Source: Escherichia fergusonii ATCC 35469 (lineage in GTDB: Bacteria > Pseudomonadota > Gammaproteobacteria > Enterobacterales > Enterobacteriaceae). From it: a stretch of 64,000 nucleotides of DNA. Location: positions 4,278,001-4,342,000 of the forward strand of contig NC_011740.1 in the NCBI RefSeq assembly GCF_000026225.1, given 5' to 3'. The translations under genes and the position numbers were made by a program. Position 1 is the stretch's first letter, and each line of letters begins with the position of its first letter. Below, in pieces: positions 30,440 to 43,500 of the stretch. The notes under the pieces are model-generated. The model worked only from the letters and a program-made list of their open reading frames with translations. It did no database searches and had not been told where the DNA came from.

Positions 30440-31006
30440 ATGGCAACGTACTATAGCAACGATTTTCGTGCTGGTCTTAAAATCATGTTAGACGGCGAAC
30501 CTTACGCGGTTGAAGCGAGTGAATTCGTAAAACCGGGTAAAGGCCAGGCATTTGCTCGCGTTAAACTGCGTCGTCTGCTGACCGGTACTCGCGTAGAAAA
30601 AACCTTCAAATCTACTGATTCCGCTGAAGGCGCTGATGTTGTCGATATGAACCTGACTTACCTGTACAACGACGGTGAGTTCTGGCACTTCATGAACAAC
30701 GAAACTTTCGAGCAGCTGTCTGCTGATGCAAAAGCAATTGGCGACAACGCTAAATGGTTGCTGGATCAGGCAGAGTGTATCGTAACTCTGTGGAATGGTC
30801 AGCCGATCTCCGTTACTCCGCCGAACTTCGTTGAACTGGAAATCGTTGATACCGATCCGGGCCTGAAAGGTGATACCGCAGGTACTGGCGGCAAACCGGC
30901 TACCCTGTCTACTGGCGCTGTGGTTAAAGTTCCGCTGTTCGTGCAGATCGGCGAAGTCATCAAAGTGGATACCCGCTCTGGTGAATATGTCTCTCGCGTG
31001 AAGTAA
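30440..31006 (+). CDS. efp: Elongation factor P
   Basis: Translation factor that rescues ribosomes stalled at polyproline stretches. The 188-residue protein has the three beta-barrel domains of EF-P. Lys34 in [10 protein letters not shown] is the residue modified with beta-lysine by EpmA/EpmB, both encoded in this window; hydroxylation by EpmC would complete it. GAGGGCC upstream supports the ATG. Highly biased codons fit strong expression. Confidence 0.98.
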
Positions 31007-31014
31007 TACGGTTG

Positions 31015-31038
31015 TGGTGCGGCCTGCAGGCTGCACCA
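31015..31038 (+). terminator. Hairpin between efp and ecnA
   Basis: Ten-pair stem TGGTGCGGCC/GGCTGCACCA (one G-T pair) nine bases past the efp stop, without a T-run. Probably a partial terminator. Confidence 0.5.
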
Positions 31039-31057
31039 TCACTTATTCTGGTCAGAG

Positions 31058-31183
31058 ATGATGAAACGCCTTATCGTTCTTGTTTTGCTTGCCAGCACGC
31101 TGCTCACGGGCTGTAACACCGCTCGCGGTTTCGGCGAAGACATCAAACATCTCGGCAACTCCATTTCCCGCGCTGCCAGCTAA
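31058..31183 (+). CDS. ecnA: Entericidin A lipoprotein
   Basis: Short lipoprotein of the entericidin antidote/toxin pair; described as the antidote to EcnB. The 41-residue precursor [19 protein letters not shown] then [14 protein letters not shown] has a lipobox LLTGC (Cys19) and an amphipathic helix. The ATG has CAGAG upstream. It is 110 bases ahead of ecnB, same strand. Too short for many gene finders. Confidence 0.93.
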   Translation: MMKRLIVLVLLASTLLTGCNTARGFGEDIKHLGNSISRAAS

Positions 31184-31293
31184 TTTTTCTTCTCTTCCGA
31201 AAAATCATCAGATTTCCGTCATTTTTGGCGATGTTGTCTATTATTAATTTGCTATAGGCAAACATAAATAACATTACCTAAAAGGAAGACGTT

Positions 31294-31440
31294 ATGGTGA
31301 AGAAGACAATTGCAGCGATCTTTTCTGTTCTGGTGCTTTCAACAGTATTAACTGCCTGCAACACCACGCGTGGCGTTGGTGAAGACATTTCTGATGGCGG
31401 TAACGCGATTTCTGGCGCAGCAACGAAAGCGCAGCAATAA
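31294..31440 (+). CDS. ecnB: Entericidin B lipoprotein
   Basis: Small bacteriolytic lipoprotein reported to be induced in stationary phase by sigma-S. The 48-residue precursor begins [19 protein letters not shown] with lipobox VLTAC (Cys23), then [26 protein letters not shown], an amphipathic segment parallel to EcnA. AAAGGAAGA precedes the ATG. The 110-base gap from ecnA is AT-rich and should carry its own sigma-S promoter. Confidence 0.93.
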
Positions 31441-31445
31441 GCAAT

Positions 31446-31480
31446 AACGGTACGACAGGTGTGTCGTGCCGTTTGTTTTT
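31446..31480 (+). terminator. Terminator of ecnB
   Basis: AACGGTACGACA pairs with TGTCGTGCCGTT (one G-T), followed by TGTTTTTT. Confidence 0.88.
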
Positions 31481-31551
31481 TCTGCGATAGTCACTAAGGT
31501 AATAGTTGAAATTCCCCTGCCACCTGGCAAAATATTCGTTCAACCAACCGC

Positions 31552-31597
31552 TTTGCAGGACGACCTGCAAACGCGTCTTTTCACCGGGGACGGCCCC
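31552..31597 (+). promoter_or_regulatory. Guanidine-II (mini-ykkC) riboswitch
   Basis: Two short hairpins with ACGR tetraloops: TTTGCAGG-ACGA-CCTGCAAA (31552-31571) and GGGG-ACGG-CCCC (31586-31597), 14 bases apart, directly upstream of the gdx ribosome site and start. This is the defining form of the guanidine-II riboswitch, which in Enterobacteriaceae controls the guanidinium exporter. Binding should free the Shine-Dalgarno sequence (CGGAG, 31605-31609). Confidence 0.92.
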
Positions 31598-31615
31598 AAT
31601 TCTCCGGAGCCTGAT

Positions 31616-31933
31616 ATGTCCTGGATTATCTTAGTTATTGCTGGTCTGCTGGAAGTGGTATGGGCCGTTGGTCTGAAATATACCCACGGTTTTAGTCGTT
31701 TGACGCCAAGTGTTATTACCGTGACGGCGATGATTGTCAGTATGGCGCTACTTGCCTGGGCGATGAAATCGTTACCAGTAGGGACAGCTTATGCCGTGTG
31801 GACGGGTATTGGCGCAGTCGGCGCGGCCATCACCGGTATTGTGCTGCTCGGTGAGTCCGCTAACCCGATGCGCCTGGCGAGCCTGGCGTTAATCGTATTG
31901 GGGATTATTGGTCTGAAACTCAGCACTCACTAA
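31616..31933 (+). CDS. gdx: Guanidinium exporter Gdx (SugE)
   Basis: SMR-family dual-topology proton/guanidinium antiporter in the inner membrane. The 105-residue protein has four hydrophobic helices and the family glutamate Glu13 in helix 1 ([15 protein letters not shown]). Start chosen at the ATG after CGGAGCCTGAT, matching the K-12 length. The upstream guanidine-II riboswitch confirms the substrate. The stop codon overlaps the stop of convergent blc by two bases. Confidence 0.96.
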   Translation: MSWIILVIAGLLEVVWAVGLKYTHGFSRLTPSVITVTAMIVSMALLAWAMKSLPVGTAYAVWTGIGAVGAAITGIVLLGESANPMRLASLALIVLGIIGLKLSTH

Positions 31934-32463
31934 CTACCGGGTTGCTGTACCCAAATAAACTTACTGACATCAAACCCTTCCCGGGTCGCGACTGCCAGCA
32001 TCTCCTGTTTCACTTCGTCAGAAATGGTTGGCGTGCGGGAGAGTATCCACAGGTAGTCGCGGTCCGGACCGCAAACCAGCGCATGGCGGTATTCCCGATC
32101 GAGTGCAATAACGTTATAACCGCCATAGAAAGGACCAAAGAATGATACTTTCAGCGCAGCGCGAGTTGGTGCGCCGGTAAAGTACGCTTTCCCTTCACTC
32201 TGTTGCCACATTTCTCTGTCAGGGTTATAGCCTTTATTAATGACATTCAGGCCGCCGTCATCCCGTAGGCTGTATGTTGCGGTGACTTTTTCCAGTCCAC
32301 GTTCAAAGCGGTGATCAAAACGGGCAATCTCATACCAGGTACCGAGATAGCGTTTAGCGTCGAAATTATTCACTACGGTCACGCCACGCGGTGGCGTAGG
32401 AGAACTGCAGGCAACGACCAGAAATGCAGCTGTCGCTGCGGCAACGAGAGGGAGCAGGCGCAT
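31930..32463 (-). CDS. blc: Outer-membrane lipocalin Blc
   Basis: Lipid-binding lipocalin anchored to the outer membrane; binds lysophospholipids, induced by sigma-S. The 177-residue precursor has a signal peptide with lipobox LVVACSS (Cys19), the lipocalin GXW motif in [19 protein letters not shown] and a second conserved block ([10 protein letters not shown]). It is 88 bases downstream of ampC on the same strand, as in E. coli. Confidence 0.96.
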   Translation of the reverse strand: MRLLPLVAAATAAFLVVACSSPTPPRGVTVVNNFDAKRYLGTWYEIARFDHRFERGLEKVTATYSLRDDGGLNVINKGYNPDREMWQQSEGKAYFTGAPTRAALKVSFFGPFYGGYNVIALDREYRHALVCGPDRDYLWILSRTPTISDEVKQEMLAVATREGFDVSKFIWVQQPGS

Positions 32464-32551
32464 AAATGTTTCCTTACTGGTTTTTTTCTAAGTGTAGATG
32501 ACAGCAAGGAAAAGCGGAGAAAAGGTCCGAAAATTCGGACCCGATGAAATT

Positions 32552-34107
<1,556 letters not shown>

Positions 34108-34117
34108 CTCAGGCTCC

Positions 34118-35250
<1,133 letters not shown>

Positions 35251-35258
<8 letters not shown>

Positions 35259-37059
35259 TCGCCTTCTCCTTCTTATTGGCTGCTTCCGCCTTATCGGCTG
35301 CATCCGCTTCGCCACCGTAAACGCGTTTAGCTGGCGGCAGCGTAGTAATCTTCACGTCGCTGTACTCCAGGCGAGTAGTGCCATCAGCATCGCGGAAGGC
35401 GAGGGTGTGTTTGAGGAAGTTGACGTCGTCACGCTCGGTGCAACCTTCGTCCAGACGCTGGTGCGCGCCGCGAGACTCTTTACGTGCCATTGCGGAGTGC
35501 GCCATACATTCAGCAACGTTCAGACCGTGGCCCAGTTCAATGGTGTAGAGCAGGTCGGTGTTGAACACGCTGGAGGTGTCGGTGATGCGCACGCGCTTGA
35601 AGCGTTCCTGTAGCTCAGCCAGCTTGTCGATGGTTTTCTGCATCAGTTCCGGCGTACGGTAGATACCGCAACCTTCTTCCATAGCCAGGCCCATTTCGTC
35701 GCGGATCTTCGCCCAGTTTTCGCCGCCATCCTGGTTAACCAGATCTTTCAGACGTTGTTCAACGCCAGCAGCCTGCGCTTCAATTGCCGCTTCGTTGCCA
35801 TTACCGGCAGTTGCTGCACGTTCTGTCGCTTGTTCACCGGCCAGACGACCGAAGACCACCAGTTCCGCCAGGGAGTTGGAGCCCAGACGGTTTGCGCCGT
35901 GCAGACCAACAGAGGAACATTCACCCACGGCGAACAGACCTTTAATGCGGGTTTCACAGTTCTGATCGGTTTCGATACCGCCCATGGTGTAGTGTGCGGT
36001 CGGACGTACTGGAATCGGTTCTTTAACCGGATCGACGCCAACGTACGCTTTCGCCAGTTCGCAGATGAACGGCAGACGTTCATGCAGTTTTTTCTCGCCG
36101 AGGTGACGCAGGTCGAGATAAACTACATCGCCACGCGGCGTGGAGATGGTGTTGCCTTTACGCCATTCGTGCCAGAAGGCCTGAGAAACTTTGTCGCGTG
36201 GACCCAGTTCCATATATTTGTTTTTCGGCTCGCCCAGCGGAGTTTCCGGGCCCATGCCGTAATCTTGCAGATAACGGTAGCCATTTTTGTTGACCAGAAT
36301 ACCGCCTTCACCGCGGCAGCCTTCGGTCATCAAGATACCGGAACCTGGCAGACCGGTTGGGTGATACTGAACGAATTCCATGTCACGCAGCGGAACGCCG
36401 TGGCTTAGCGCCATACCCATACCGTCACCAGTAACGATACCGCCGTTGGTGTTGTAACGATAAACGCGACCCGCACCGCCGGTAGCCATAACGACCGCGT
36501 TAGCGCGGATCTGCACCAGCGTGCCTTCCATCATGTTCATTGCCACCAGGCCGCGAACATGACCATCATCAACCAGAATATCCAGTACGAAGTGCTCGTC
36601 AAAACGCTGGATCTGCGGGAATTGCAGAGAGGTCTGGAACAGCGTGTGCAGCATATGGAAGCCGGTCTTATCGGCGGCGAACCAGGTACGCTCAATTTTC
36701 ATGCCACCGAAGCGACGTACGTTGACGCTACCATCCGGGCGACGACTCCACGGGCAGCCCCATAACTCAAGTTGAGTCATTTCAGTAGGGCAATGATGAA
36801 CAAAATAGTCCACGACATCCTGTTCACACAGCCAGTCGCCACCGGCTACTGTATCGTGAAAGTGGTATTCAAAGCTGTCATGATCTTGCGCGACAGCGGC
36901 AGACCCCCCTTCTGCAGCAACAGTGTGGCTGCGCATTGGGTATACTTTTGAGATTAGTGCGATTTTTGCATTAGGATTTGCCTGCGCGGCAGCAATTGCA
37001 GCACGTAATCCCGCGCCACCGGCGCCTACAATGGCAAGATCGGCTTGAAAGGTTTGCAC
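35251..37059 (-). CDS. frdA: Fumarate reductase flavoprotein subunit FrdA
   Basis: Catalytic subunit reducing fumarate to succinate at the cytoplasmic membrane face. The 602 residues include the N-terminal dinucleotide fold ([13 protein letters not shown]), the covalent-FAD His45 in [11 protein letters not shown], and the substrate-binding HPTGL and active-site Arg region (RDKVSQAF). Leads the frdABCD operon with GGAGGAATG at its start (GTC-rich leader upstream). Confidence 0.98.
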
Positions 37060-37384
37060 GACATTCCTCCAGATTATTGTTACTTCGCAGCCTCATAATT
37101 CCAGGCAAAGCGCCTGAAAAATACCGACTACGAACGCTATTCCACTGCTCCTTTATAGGTACATCAGTATAGTCTTACGCACTCCTGGAAAATTTGACGT
37201 GTTCGAATTTTTTGGCAGGCAAGTGGCCTGAATTATCACTGATTTTGATTAATTTAATTACGAAACCAGCGGTTTGCACTTTTTTTAATCTTTCTTTTTC
37301 ATCTGAATAATAACGTGCAAAATTTGTCTCCCCGACGCGATACGAGTAGACTTCCTGCCCTTGTCATAAACAGGAGAAAGCATC
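37060..37384. promoter_or_regulatory. Divergent frd/epmA control region
   Basis: 325 bases. On the minus strand, TATACT at 37166-37171 is the frd -10 hexamer and TCGAACACGTCAAA (37193-37206) sits where the known FNR site of K-12 frd lies, but it is a poor match to TTGAT-N4-ATCAA. A leader of about 100 bases precedes frdA. An AT-rich stretch at 37230-37300 should hold the epmA promoter. Confidence 0.65.
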
Positions 37385-38362
37385 ATGAGCGAAACGGCAA
37401 CCTGGCAGCCGAGCGCATCCATCCCAAACCTTTTAAAACGTGCAGCGATTATGACGGAAATTCGGCGTTTCTTTGCCGATCGCGGCGTACTGGAGGTGGA
37501 AACGCCTTGTATGAGCCAGGCAACGGTTACAGATATTCATCTCGTCCCGTTTGAAACGCGTTTCGTAGGCCCTGGGCACTCTCAGGGGATGAATCTTTGG
37601 TTAATGACCAGCCCGGAATACCACATGAAACGCTTGCTGGTAGCCGGTTGCGGGCCAATCTTTCAGTTGTGTCGTAGTTTCCGCAATGAAGAGATGGGGC
37701 GACATCACAATCCTGAATTCACCATGCTGGAGTGGTATCGTCCCCACTATGACATGTATCGACTGATGAATGAAGTGGATGATCTACTGCAACAAGTTCT
37801 TGATTGTGCCCCTGCGGAAAGTCTTTCATATCAGCAGGCCTTCCAGCGTTATCTGGAGATTGATCCTCTCTCTGCCGACAAAGCGCAGCTTCGGGAAGCG
37901 GCAGCAAAACTCGATTTGAGTAACGTGGCTGACGAAGAAGAAGATCGTGACACTTTGCTACAACTGCTCTTTACCTTTGGTGTAGAACCAAATATTGGTA
38001 AAGAAAAACCGACATTTGTGTATCATTTTCCGGCCAGTCAGGCATCACTGGCGCAAATCAGTACCGAAGATCATCGGGTCGCTGAACGCTTTGAGGTTTA
38101 CTATAAAGGTATTGAGCTGGCGAATGGTTTCCATGAATTAACGGATGCTCGTGAACAAGAGCAACGATTCGAGCAGGATAACCGCAAACGTGCCGCGCGC
38201 GGGTTACCGCAGCATCCTATTGATCATAACCTGATTGAGGCGCTGAAAGTTGGGATGCCTGACTGCTCTGGCGTGGCGCTGGGGGTGGATCGCCTGGTCA
38301 TGCTGGCGTTGGGGGCTGAGCGTTTGTCTGACGTTATTGCCTTTAGTGTCGATCGGGCGTAA
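37385..38362 (+). CDS. epmA: EF-P--(R)-beta-lysine ligase EpmA
   Basis: Lysyl-tRNA synthetase paralogue that attaches beta-lysine to Lys34 of EF-P. The 325 residues correspond to the class II catalytic core only, without the tRNA anticodon-binding domain: motif 2 ([26 protein letters not shown]) and motif 3 ([15 protein letters not shown]) are visible. ACAGGAGAAAG precedes the ATG. Works with EpmB and EF-P encoded 7 kb upstream. Confidence 0.97.
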   Translation: MSETATWQPSASIPNLLKRAAIMTEIRRFFADRGVLEVETPCMSQATVTDIHLVPFETRFVGPGHSQGMNLWLMTSPEYHMKRLLVAGCGPIFQLCRSFRNEEMGRHHNPEFTMLEWYRPHYDMYRLMNEVDDLLQQVLDCAPAESLSYQQAFQRYLEIDPLSADKAQLREAAAKLDLSNVADEEEDRDTLLQLLFTFGVEPNIGKEKPTFVYHFPASQASLAQISTEDHRVAERFEVYYKGIELANGFHELTDAREQEQRFEQDNRKRAARGLPQHPIDHNLIEALKVGMPDCSGVALGVDRLVMLALGAERLSDVIAFSVDRA

Positions 38363-38386
38363 TTCCGAAAATCACTTCATTAAGAG

Positions 38387-38415
38387 ACAAAATGGCGTTT
38401 TGAACGCCATTTTGT
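38387..38415. terminator. Terminator of epmA
   Basis: Perfect 13-bp stem ACAAAATGGCGTT/AACGCCATTTTGT with a 3-base loop, 24 bases after the epmA stop; the stem foot supplies the T-rich end. Confidence 0.8.
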
Positions 38416-38579
38416 AGCATATATTTTCATTTTCGCGCGAAAAGCCACAATTTCAGGCTGGATATTTGCTATCATCCTGCCCCAATTTATCTTGTTATTG
38501 AATGTCGATCTTCTTTAGGGAAATTGACATTAAACAGTGGGCGCTTTTTAAGGGTGCTCGTGAGTGTGAGAGTAACTTA

Positions 38580-40082
38580 ATGAATCAATCAATAAAAAAG
38601 ATGAGCCTTATGGGGCTCATACTTATGATCTTTACATCCGTATTTGGATTTGCAAATAGCCCATCTGCTTTTTATTTAATGGGTTATAGTGCAATACCCT
38701 TTTATATTTTATCTGCATTGTTATTCTTTATTCCATTCGCCTTAATGATGGCTGAAATGGGAGCCGCCTACCGTAAAGAGGAAGGGGGAATCTATTCCTG
38801 GATGAATAATAGCGTAGGGCCACGCTATGCCTTTATTGGTACTTTTATGTGGTTCTCTTCTTACATCATCTGGATGGTAAGTACCTCTGCAAAGGTTTGG
38901 GTTCCATTTTCCACTTTTCTTTTTGGTAGTGACATGACACAACACTGGCGCTTTGCGGGGCTGGAGCCTACGCAGGTGGTAGGTTTACTGGCTGTTGCAT
39001 GGATGATCATCGTTACCACCGTTGCGTCAAAAGGGATTAATAAAATCGCACGTATTACGGCGGTAGGCGGTATTGCCGTAATGTGTCTTAATTTAGTATT
39101 GCTGTTAGTGAGTATTGCCATTTTGTTATTAAATGGTGGTCATTTTGCGCAGGATATTAATTTTGTCACATCGCCAAATCCGGGATACCAGTCTGGACTG
39201 GCAATGTTGTCTTTTGTCGTATTTGCCATATTTGCTTACGGCGGTATTGAAGCTGTCGGTGGACTGGTGGATAAAACGGAAAACCCGGAAAAAAACTTTG
39301 CCAAAGGTATTGTGTTTGCCGCAATTGTTATTTCTATCGGTTATTCATTAGCAATATTCCAGTGGGGAGTTAGCACTAACTGGCAGCAAGTATTAAGTAA
39401 CGGTTCCGTTAACCTGGGCAACATTACTTATATTTTGATGAAAAGTCTGGGAATGACGCTAGGTAACGCGATGAATCTGTCCCCGGAATCAGCATTGACC
39501 CTGGGCGTATGGTTTGCGCGTATTACCGGGCTTTCAATGTTCCTCGCCTACACTGGCGCGTTCTTTACGCTCTGCTATTCGCCACTGAAAGCTATTATCC
39601 AGGGAACGCCGAAAGCATTGTGGCCGGAACCGATGACTCGCCTGAATACGATGGGTATGCCTTCTATCGCAATGTGGATGCAGTGCGGATTGGTTACTGT
39701 CTTCATCCTGCTGGTTTCGTTTGGTGGTGGCACCGCATCGGCATTCTTTAACAAGCTAACGCTGATGGCGAACGTGTCTATGACGCTTCCTTACCTGTTC
39801 CTTGCACTGGCTTTCCCGTTCTTTAAAGCACGTCAGGATCTCGACAGACCGTTTGTGATTTTCAAAACGCGTATGTCGGCAATGATTGCGACAGTGGTTG
39901 TCGTACTGGTGGTGACATTTGCGAACGTCTTCACCATCATTCAACCTGTGGTTGAAGCCGGAGACTGGGACAGCACATTGTGGATGATTGGCGGCCCTGT
40001 CTTCTTCTCGCTGTTAGCGATGGCGATTTACCAGAACTATTGCAGCAGAGTGGCAAAAAATCCGCAGTGGGCGGTGGAATAA
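38580..40082 (+). CDS. yjeM: Predicted amino-acid transporter YjeM (APC superfamily)
   Basis: Inner-membrane permease with about twelve hydrophobic segments; substrate not known, with similarity to glutamate/GABA-antiporter-type APC proteins. 500 residues from the ATG giving MNQSIKKMSLMGLILMIF, the start that matches K-12 length. An upstream frame of 26 codons is open but unlike the family. Conserved blocks are FANSPSAFYLMGYSAIPFY and FAYGGIEAVGGLVDKTENPEKNF. Confidence 0.93.
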   Translation: MNQSIKKMSLMGLILMIFTSVFGFANSPSAFYLMGYSAIPFYILSALLFFIPFALMMAEMGAAYRKEEGGIYSWMNNSVGPRYAFIGTFMWFSSYIIWMVSTSAKVWVPFSTFLFGSDMTQHWRFAGLEPTQVVGLLAVAWMIIVTTVASKGINKIARITAVGGIAVMCLNLVLLLVSIAILLLNGGHFAQDINFVTSPNPGYQSGLAMLSFVVFAIFAYGGIEAVGGLVDKTENPEKNFAKGIVFAAIVISIGYSLAIFQWGVSTNWQQVLSNGSVNLGNITYILMKSLGMTLGNAMNLSPESALTLGVWFARITGLSMFLAYTGAFFTLCYSPLKAIIQGTPKALWPEPMTRLNTMGMPSIAMWMQCGLVTVFILLVSFGGGTASAFFNKLTLMANVSMTLPYLFLALAFPFFKARQDLDRPFVIFKTRMSAMIATVVVVLVVTFANVFTIIQPVVEAGDWDSTLWMIGGPVFFSLLAMAIYQNYCSRVAKNPQWAVE

Positions 40083-40088
40083 CCCGAT

Positions 40089-40115
40089 GCCCTATCGTCT
40101 GCCTGACGATAGGGC
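40089..40115 (+). terminator. Hairpin after yjeM
   Basis: Perfect 11-bp stem GCCCTATCGTC/GACGATAGGGC with TGCCT loop six bases past the stop, no T-run. Confidence 0.65.
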
Positions 40116-40179
40116 GCAATGACAGGGAATTAGCGGGATTTCGTATGCGCTATAGCGAAATTAAGCGACCGATTATCTC

Positions 40180-40494
40180 ATGAGTGCGCGCATGTTTGTC
40201 TTGTGCTGCATCTGGTTTGTTGTAGCGATCCCCTGGATAGTCATCACTTCCACGCTGGACAAAGAGTGGATGATTGATGAAGGTGGGGTTAAAAATATCT
40301 GCCATGTGCTGGAGTATCTGGAAAATGACGATACCCGTGATGTCGGTGTGATAATGACGTTACCGCTCTTTTTCCCCTTTTTCTGGTTCGCGCTGTGGCG
40401 AAAAAAACGCGGTTGGTTTATGTATGCCACCGCACTGGCTATTTTCGGCTACTGGTTGTGGCAGTTTTTTCTGCGCTATCAGTTTTGCTTGTGA
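40180..40494 (+). CDS. yjeO: Inner membrane protein YjeO
   Basis: Small membrane protein of unknown function, 104 residues, with hydrophobic segments at about 5-23, 59-73 and 80-95 and a conserved WRKKRGWFMYATALAIFGYWLWQFF block. Same length and clear similarity to K-12 YjeO, with more substitutions in residues 15-50. K-12 has yjeN between yjeM and yjeO; it is absent here. Convergent with mscM. Confidence 0.85.
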   Translation: MSARMFVLCCIWFVVAIPWIVITSTLDKEWMIDEGGVKNICHVLEYLENDDTRDVGVIMTLPLFFPFFWFALWRKKRGWFMYATALAIFGYWLWQFFLRYQFCL

Positions 40495-40514
40495 GCCGGA
40501 TGGGTTCATCCGGC
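40495..40514. terminator. Hairpin between yjeO and mscM
   Basis: 8-bp stem GCCGGATG/CATCCGGC with GGTT loop between convergent genes; also REP-like in sequence. Confidence 0.6.
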
Positions 40515-40524
40515 CACAAAGACC

Positions 40525-43500
40525 TTACAAACTTCCCGTCTGACGACCTCTGCCCGCAGAAGTTAATGTTCTCCCCGTTTGCTTACCGTTGAGGCTTTCC
40601 AGACGCATCTGGAAGGGCGGGAATGGCATATCGATACCGTGGGCATGGAATCCTGCCAGAATCAGCTGGTGAATCTCATGGCGTAGTGGCATGCGGTGAC
40701 CCATCTCAGCGGCGTAAATACGCAGCTCGAAAATCTGAATACCCTGTTGCAGATCCACCAGGAAGACTTCCGGTGCTGGGTTATCGATTACCAGCGAGCA
40801 GCGACGCGCTGCGGTGAGCAGGATTTCCGTCACTTCTTCACTGTTGGCATCGGCAGGGGCCGGAATCGTCAACACCACGCGCGTGACCGAGTCAGAGAGC
40901 GACCAGTTGATAAACTGCTCGGTAATAAACGCCTTGTTCGGCACGATAATTTCTTTGCGGTCCCAGTCGCTGATGGTGGTGGCGCGGGTGTTAATTTTCG
41001 TCACACTACCGGTAAGATCGCGGATCGTTACCGTATCGCCAATGCGAATCGGTTTTTCGAACAGGATTATCAGGCCAGAGATAAAGTTGGCGAAAATTTC
41101 CTGCAAACCAAAACCGAGACCAACACCGAGCGCGGCGACCAGCCACTGCAATTTCGACCACTCAATACCAATCATTGAGAAGCCGACCAGCCCGCCAATC
41201 AGCATCAGCAGATATTTGGTGATGGTGGTGATGGCGTAACCAGTGCCCGGCGTTAAATCGAGGTGCTGCAAAATCGCCAGTTCCAGCAGCGCGGGCAGGT
41301 TGCGCACCAGCTGCGTGGTGATGATAAACACCAGAATGGCAATCAGCACCGCACCGAGGGTAATCGGCTCCAAACTTTCTACGCCCTGTACCGTGGAAGT
41401 GACATCCCACAGCGAAATATTTTCAAGGAAGCCGAAAGCGGAATGGATTTCTGACCACAGCACAATGACCGAAAGCAAGGCGATCAACATCAAAATTGAG
41501 CGCACCAGCCGCAAGGATTGCGCACTGATGGCATCGAGATCGACTTCGCTTTCATCGACTTCAATTGCCCCTTCCGGGCTACTGTGATGATGCGCTTCCT
41601 CTTCGCCACGCGCACGCTGCGCTAACATCTCTGCCCGGCGATGCTTCGCCCGGTCAAACGCCAGCCTGCGGCGTTGGATCAGCATCCAGCGGCGGATAAC
41701 GTGATAAACCACCAGTAGCAGGAACCAGATGGCAACTGAGGTTTCAAGCCTTGCTAACAGTGCCTGCGCCGTTGCCAGATAACCCACCGCCGACGCCAGA
41801 ATGGCAACCAACGGCGCGCCAATCATCATGTTCCACAGCATATGGTTGGTAATGTTGTCGCCGCTGCCTTCTTTGTTGAGATACAACGGAATCCCGGCCT
41901 TTTTCAGGCTGAGGGTGACTACCGCCAGTGCACCGCAAATGAGGATAAAACAAAGCCGTCCCAGCGAACCGGAGAATTCACGGTCGTCGAGGTTATCGAA
42001 CATCATCAGCGCCATAATCAGCGGCACAATAAGCCCGATGCTCATCAGGTAGTAACGCATCCCACGGGAAACCCGTTCGCGTGGCCAGCCGAAATGAGCG
42101 ATAAACAAGCCGTTCGGACGGGCAAAGGTGGCACAAATCATCACTACCCACAGCAGCGGTACGGTGGCCGTTACGCCATCACCAATTGCGACCGCCAGCG
42201 GATAAGGCCACGCCTCGCGCAAGCCGTAACCCAGCGTCATCCACAGCACCGGTAGCGGTGATGCGACGAGAATCGACCAGAAAAGGGTGCGCAACGTCAG
42301 CCAGAAGTGATCCTGAGTCACTTTGCCGACTTTCGCCGCCGAACGTTCAAGAAAACGGGTGAAATAGCGGCGCGAGTAAATACTGCAACCGACCAGAATC
42401 AACGCGCCAAACAGCGGCAAAATCGTCTCTTTGCTGGTCAGCATCATTACGCTGGCTTTGCCCAACTGACTGAAGGTGTCCAGCGAAATGAGACGACGCA
42501 GATCCTGGGCGATCTCCAGCGGCCAGGCGATGGTCATCGGGCGCACGTCAGAAGTCCAGAACAGGTATCGGTGCGTCGCTTCATTCACTTCTTTCAGCGC
42601 ATCTTCCAGTTGCCCGTTGGAGACTTTCAGCTTGGTCAGCTCCAGCAGTAACGTGTCGCCGCCCTGTAACAATGAGTTAAGTAACTCACGCTGAGTGCGC
42701 AGCTGTGCTTCAAGAATACGGTTTTGCTCGGCGGTCAGCGGCTGACCGTCGGCCTGATGGATTTGTCGTAGCAGCGGCTGTTTATTAAGCAGATCCTCAT
42801 AACGTAACCGTTGCACACGCAACTGCGCCATTTCGGTATCAAGCTGTTGTGGTTTTGGCATTTCCGGCAGCCGTGCCACCTGCGCCCGCAACGCTTCGCC
42901 GAGCAGGTTGGACGATCCCAGCCATTGTGATTGTTCACGCAGCGTATTCAACGCCTGCCGGACCTGTAACGTCTGGCTGGCAGCCTGACGCTGTTGCGAG
43001 GCAACGAGATCCATCCGCTGCGCCTGTTGATTCAGCGCTGCCGACAGCTCGCGGTTAATTTTGAATTGCGCGACGATATCTTTCGGCAAATCGGCACTGT
43101 TTTCCGCCAGCAATTCGGTGCTTTCCAGCGCCCGCTCCGCCTCAAGCTGGCGTTGGCTGTTCAACTGATTACGCAAGGCCTGCAAATATGCATCCAGCTG
43201 TTGGCTCTCTTTTTCTGCCAGCTCTGAGCGCAAGCGCGCTAATTCTTGCCTGTTATTGGCAGACAGCTGTGCCAGTTCCAGTTCATCAACGAGCGCCTTC
43301 AGTCGCGCAGAGTCAGACTGCAAAGCAAAATTTTGCGCCTGATTAAGCGGGGTATTGCCGGTAAGCGTTCCAAGGCGGCGCTCGATTTCATTCAACTGGC
43401 GGCGGGCGTCAGTTTGCTGTTGCGGCAGTTGATTCAGCGAATCGGCAATCTCGCGGGCGCGCTCTTGCTCTTGCTGGGCCTGACGGCTCTTATCCAGTAA

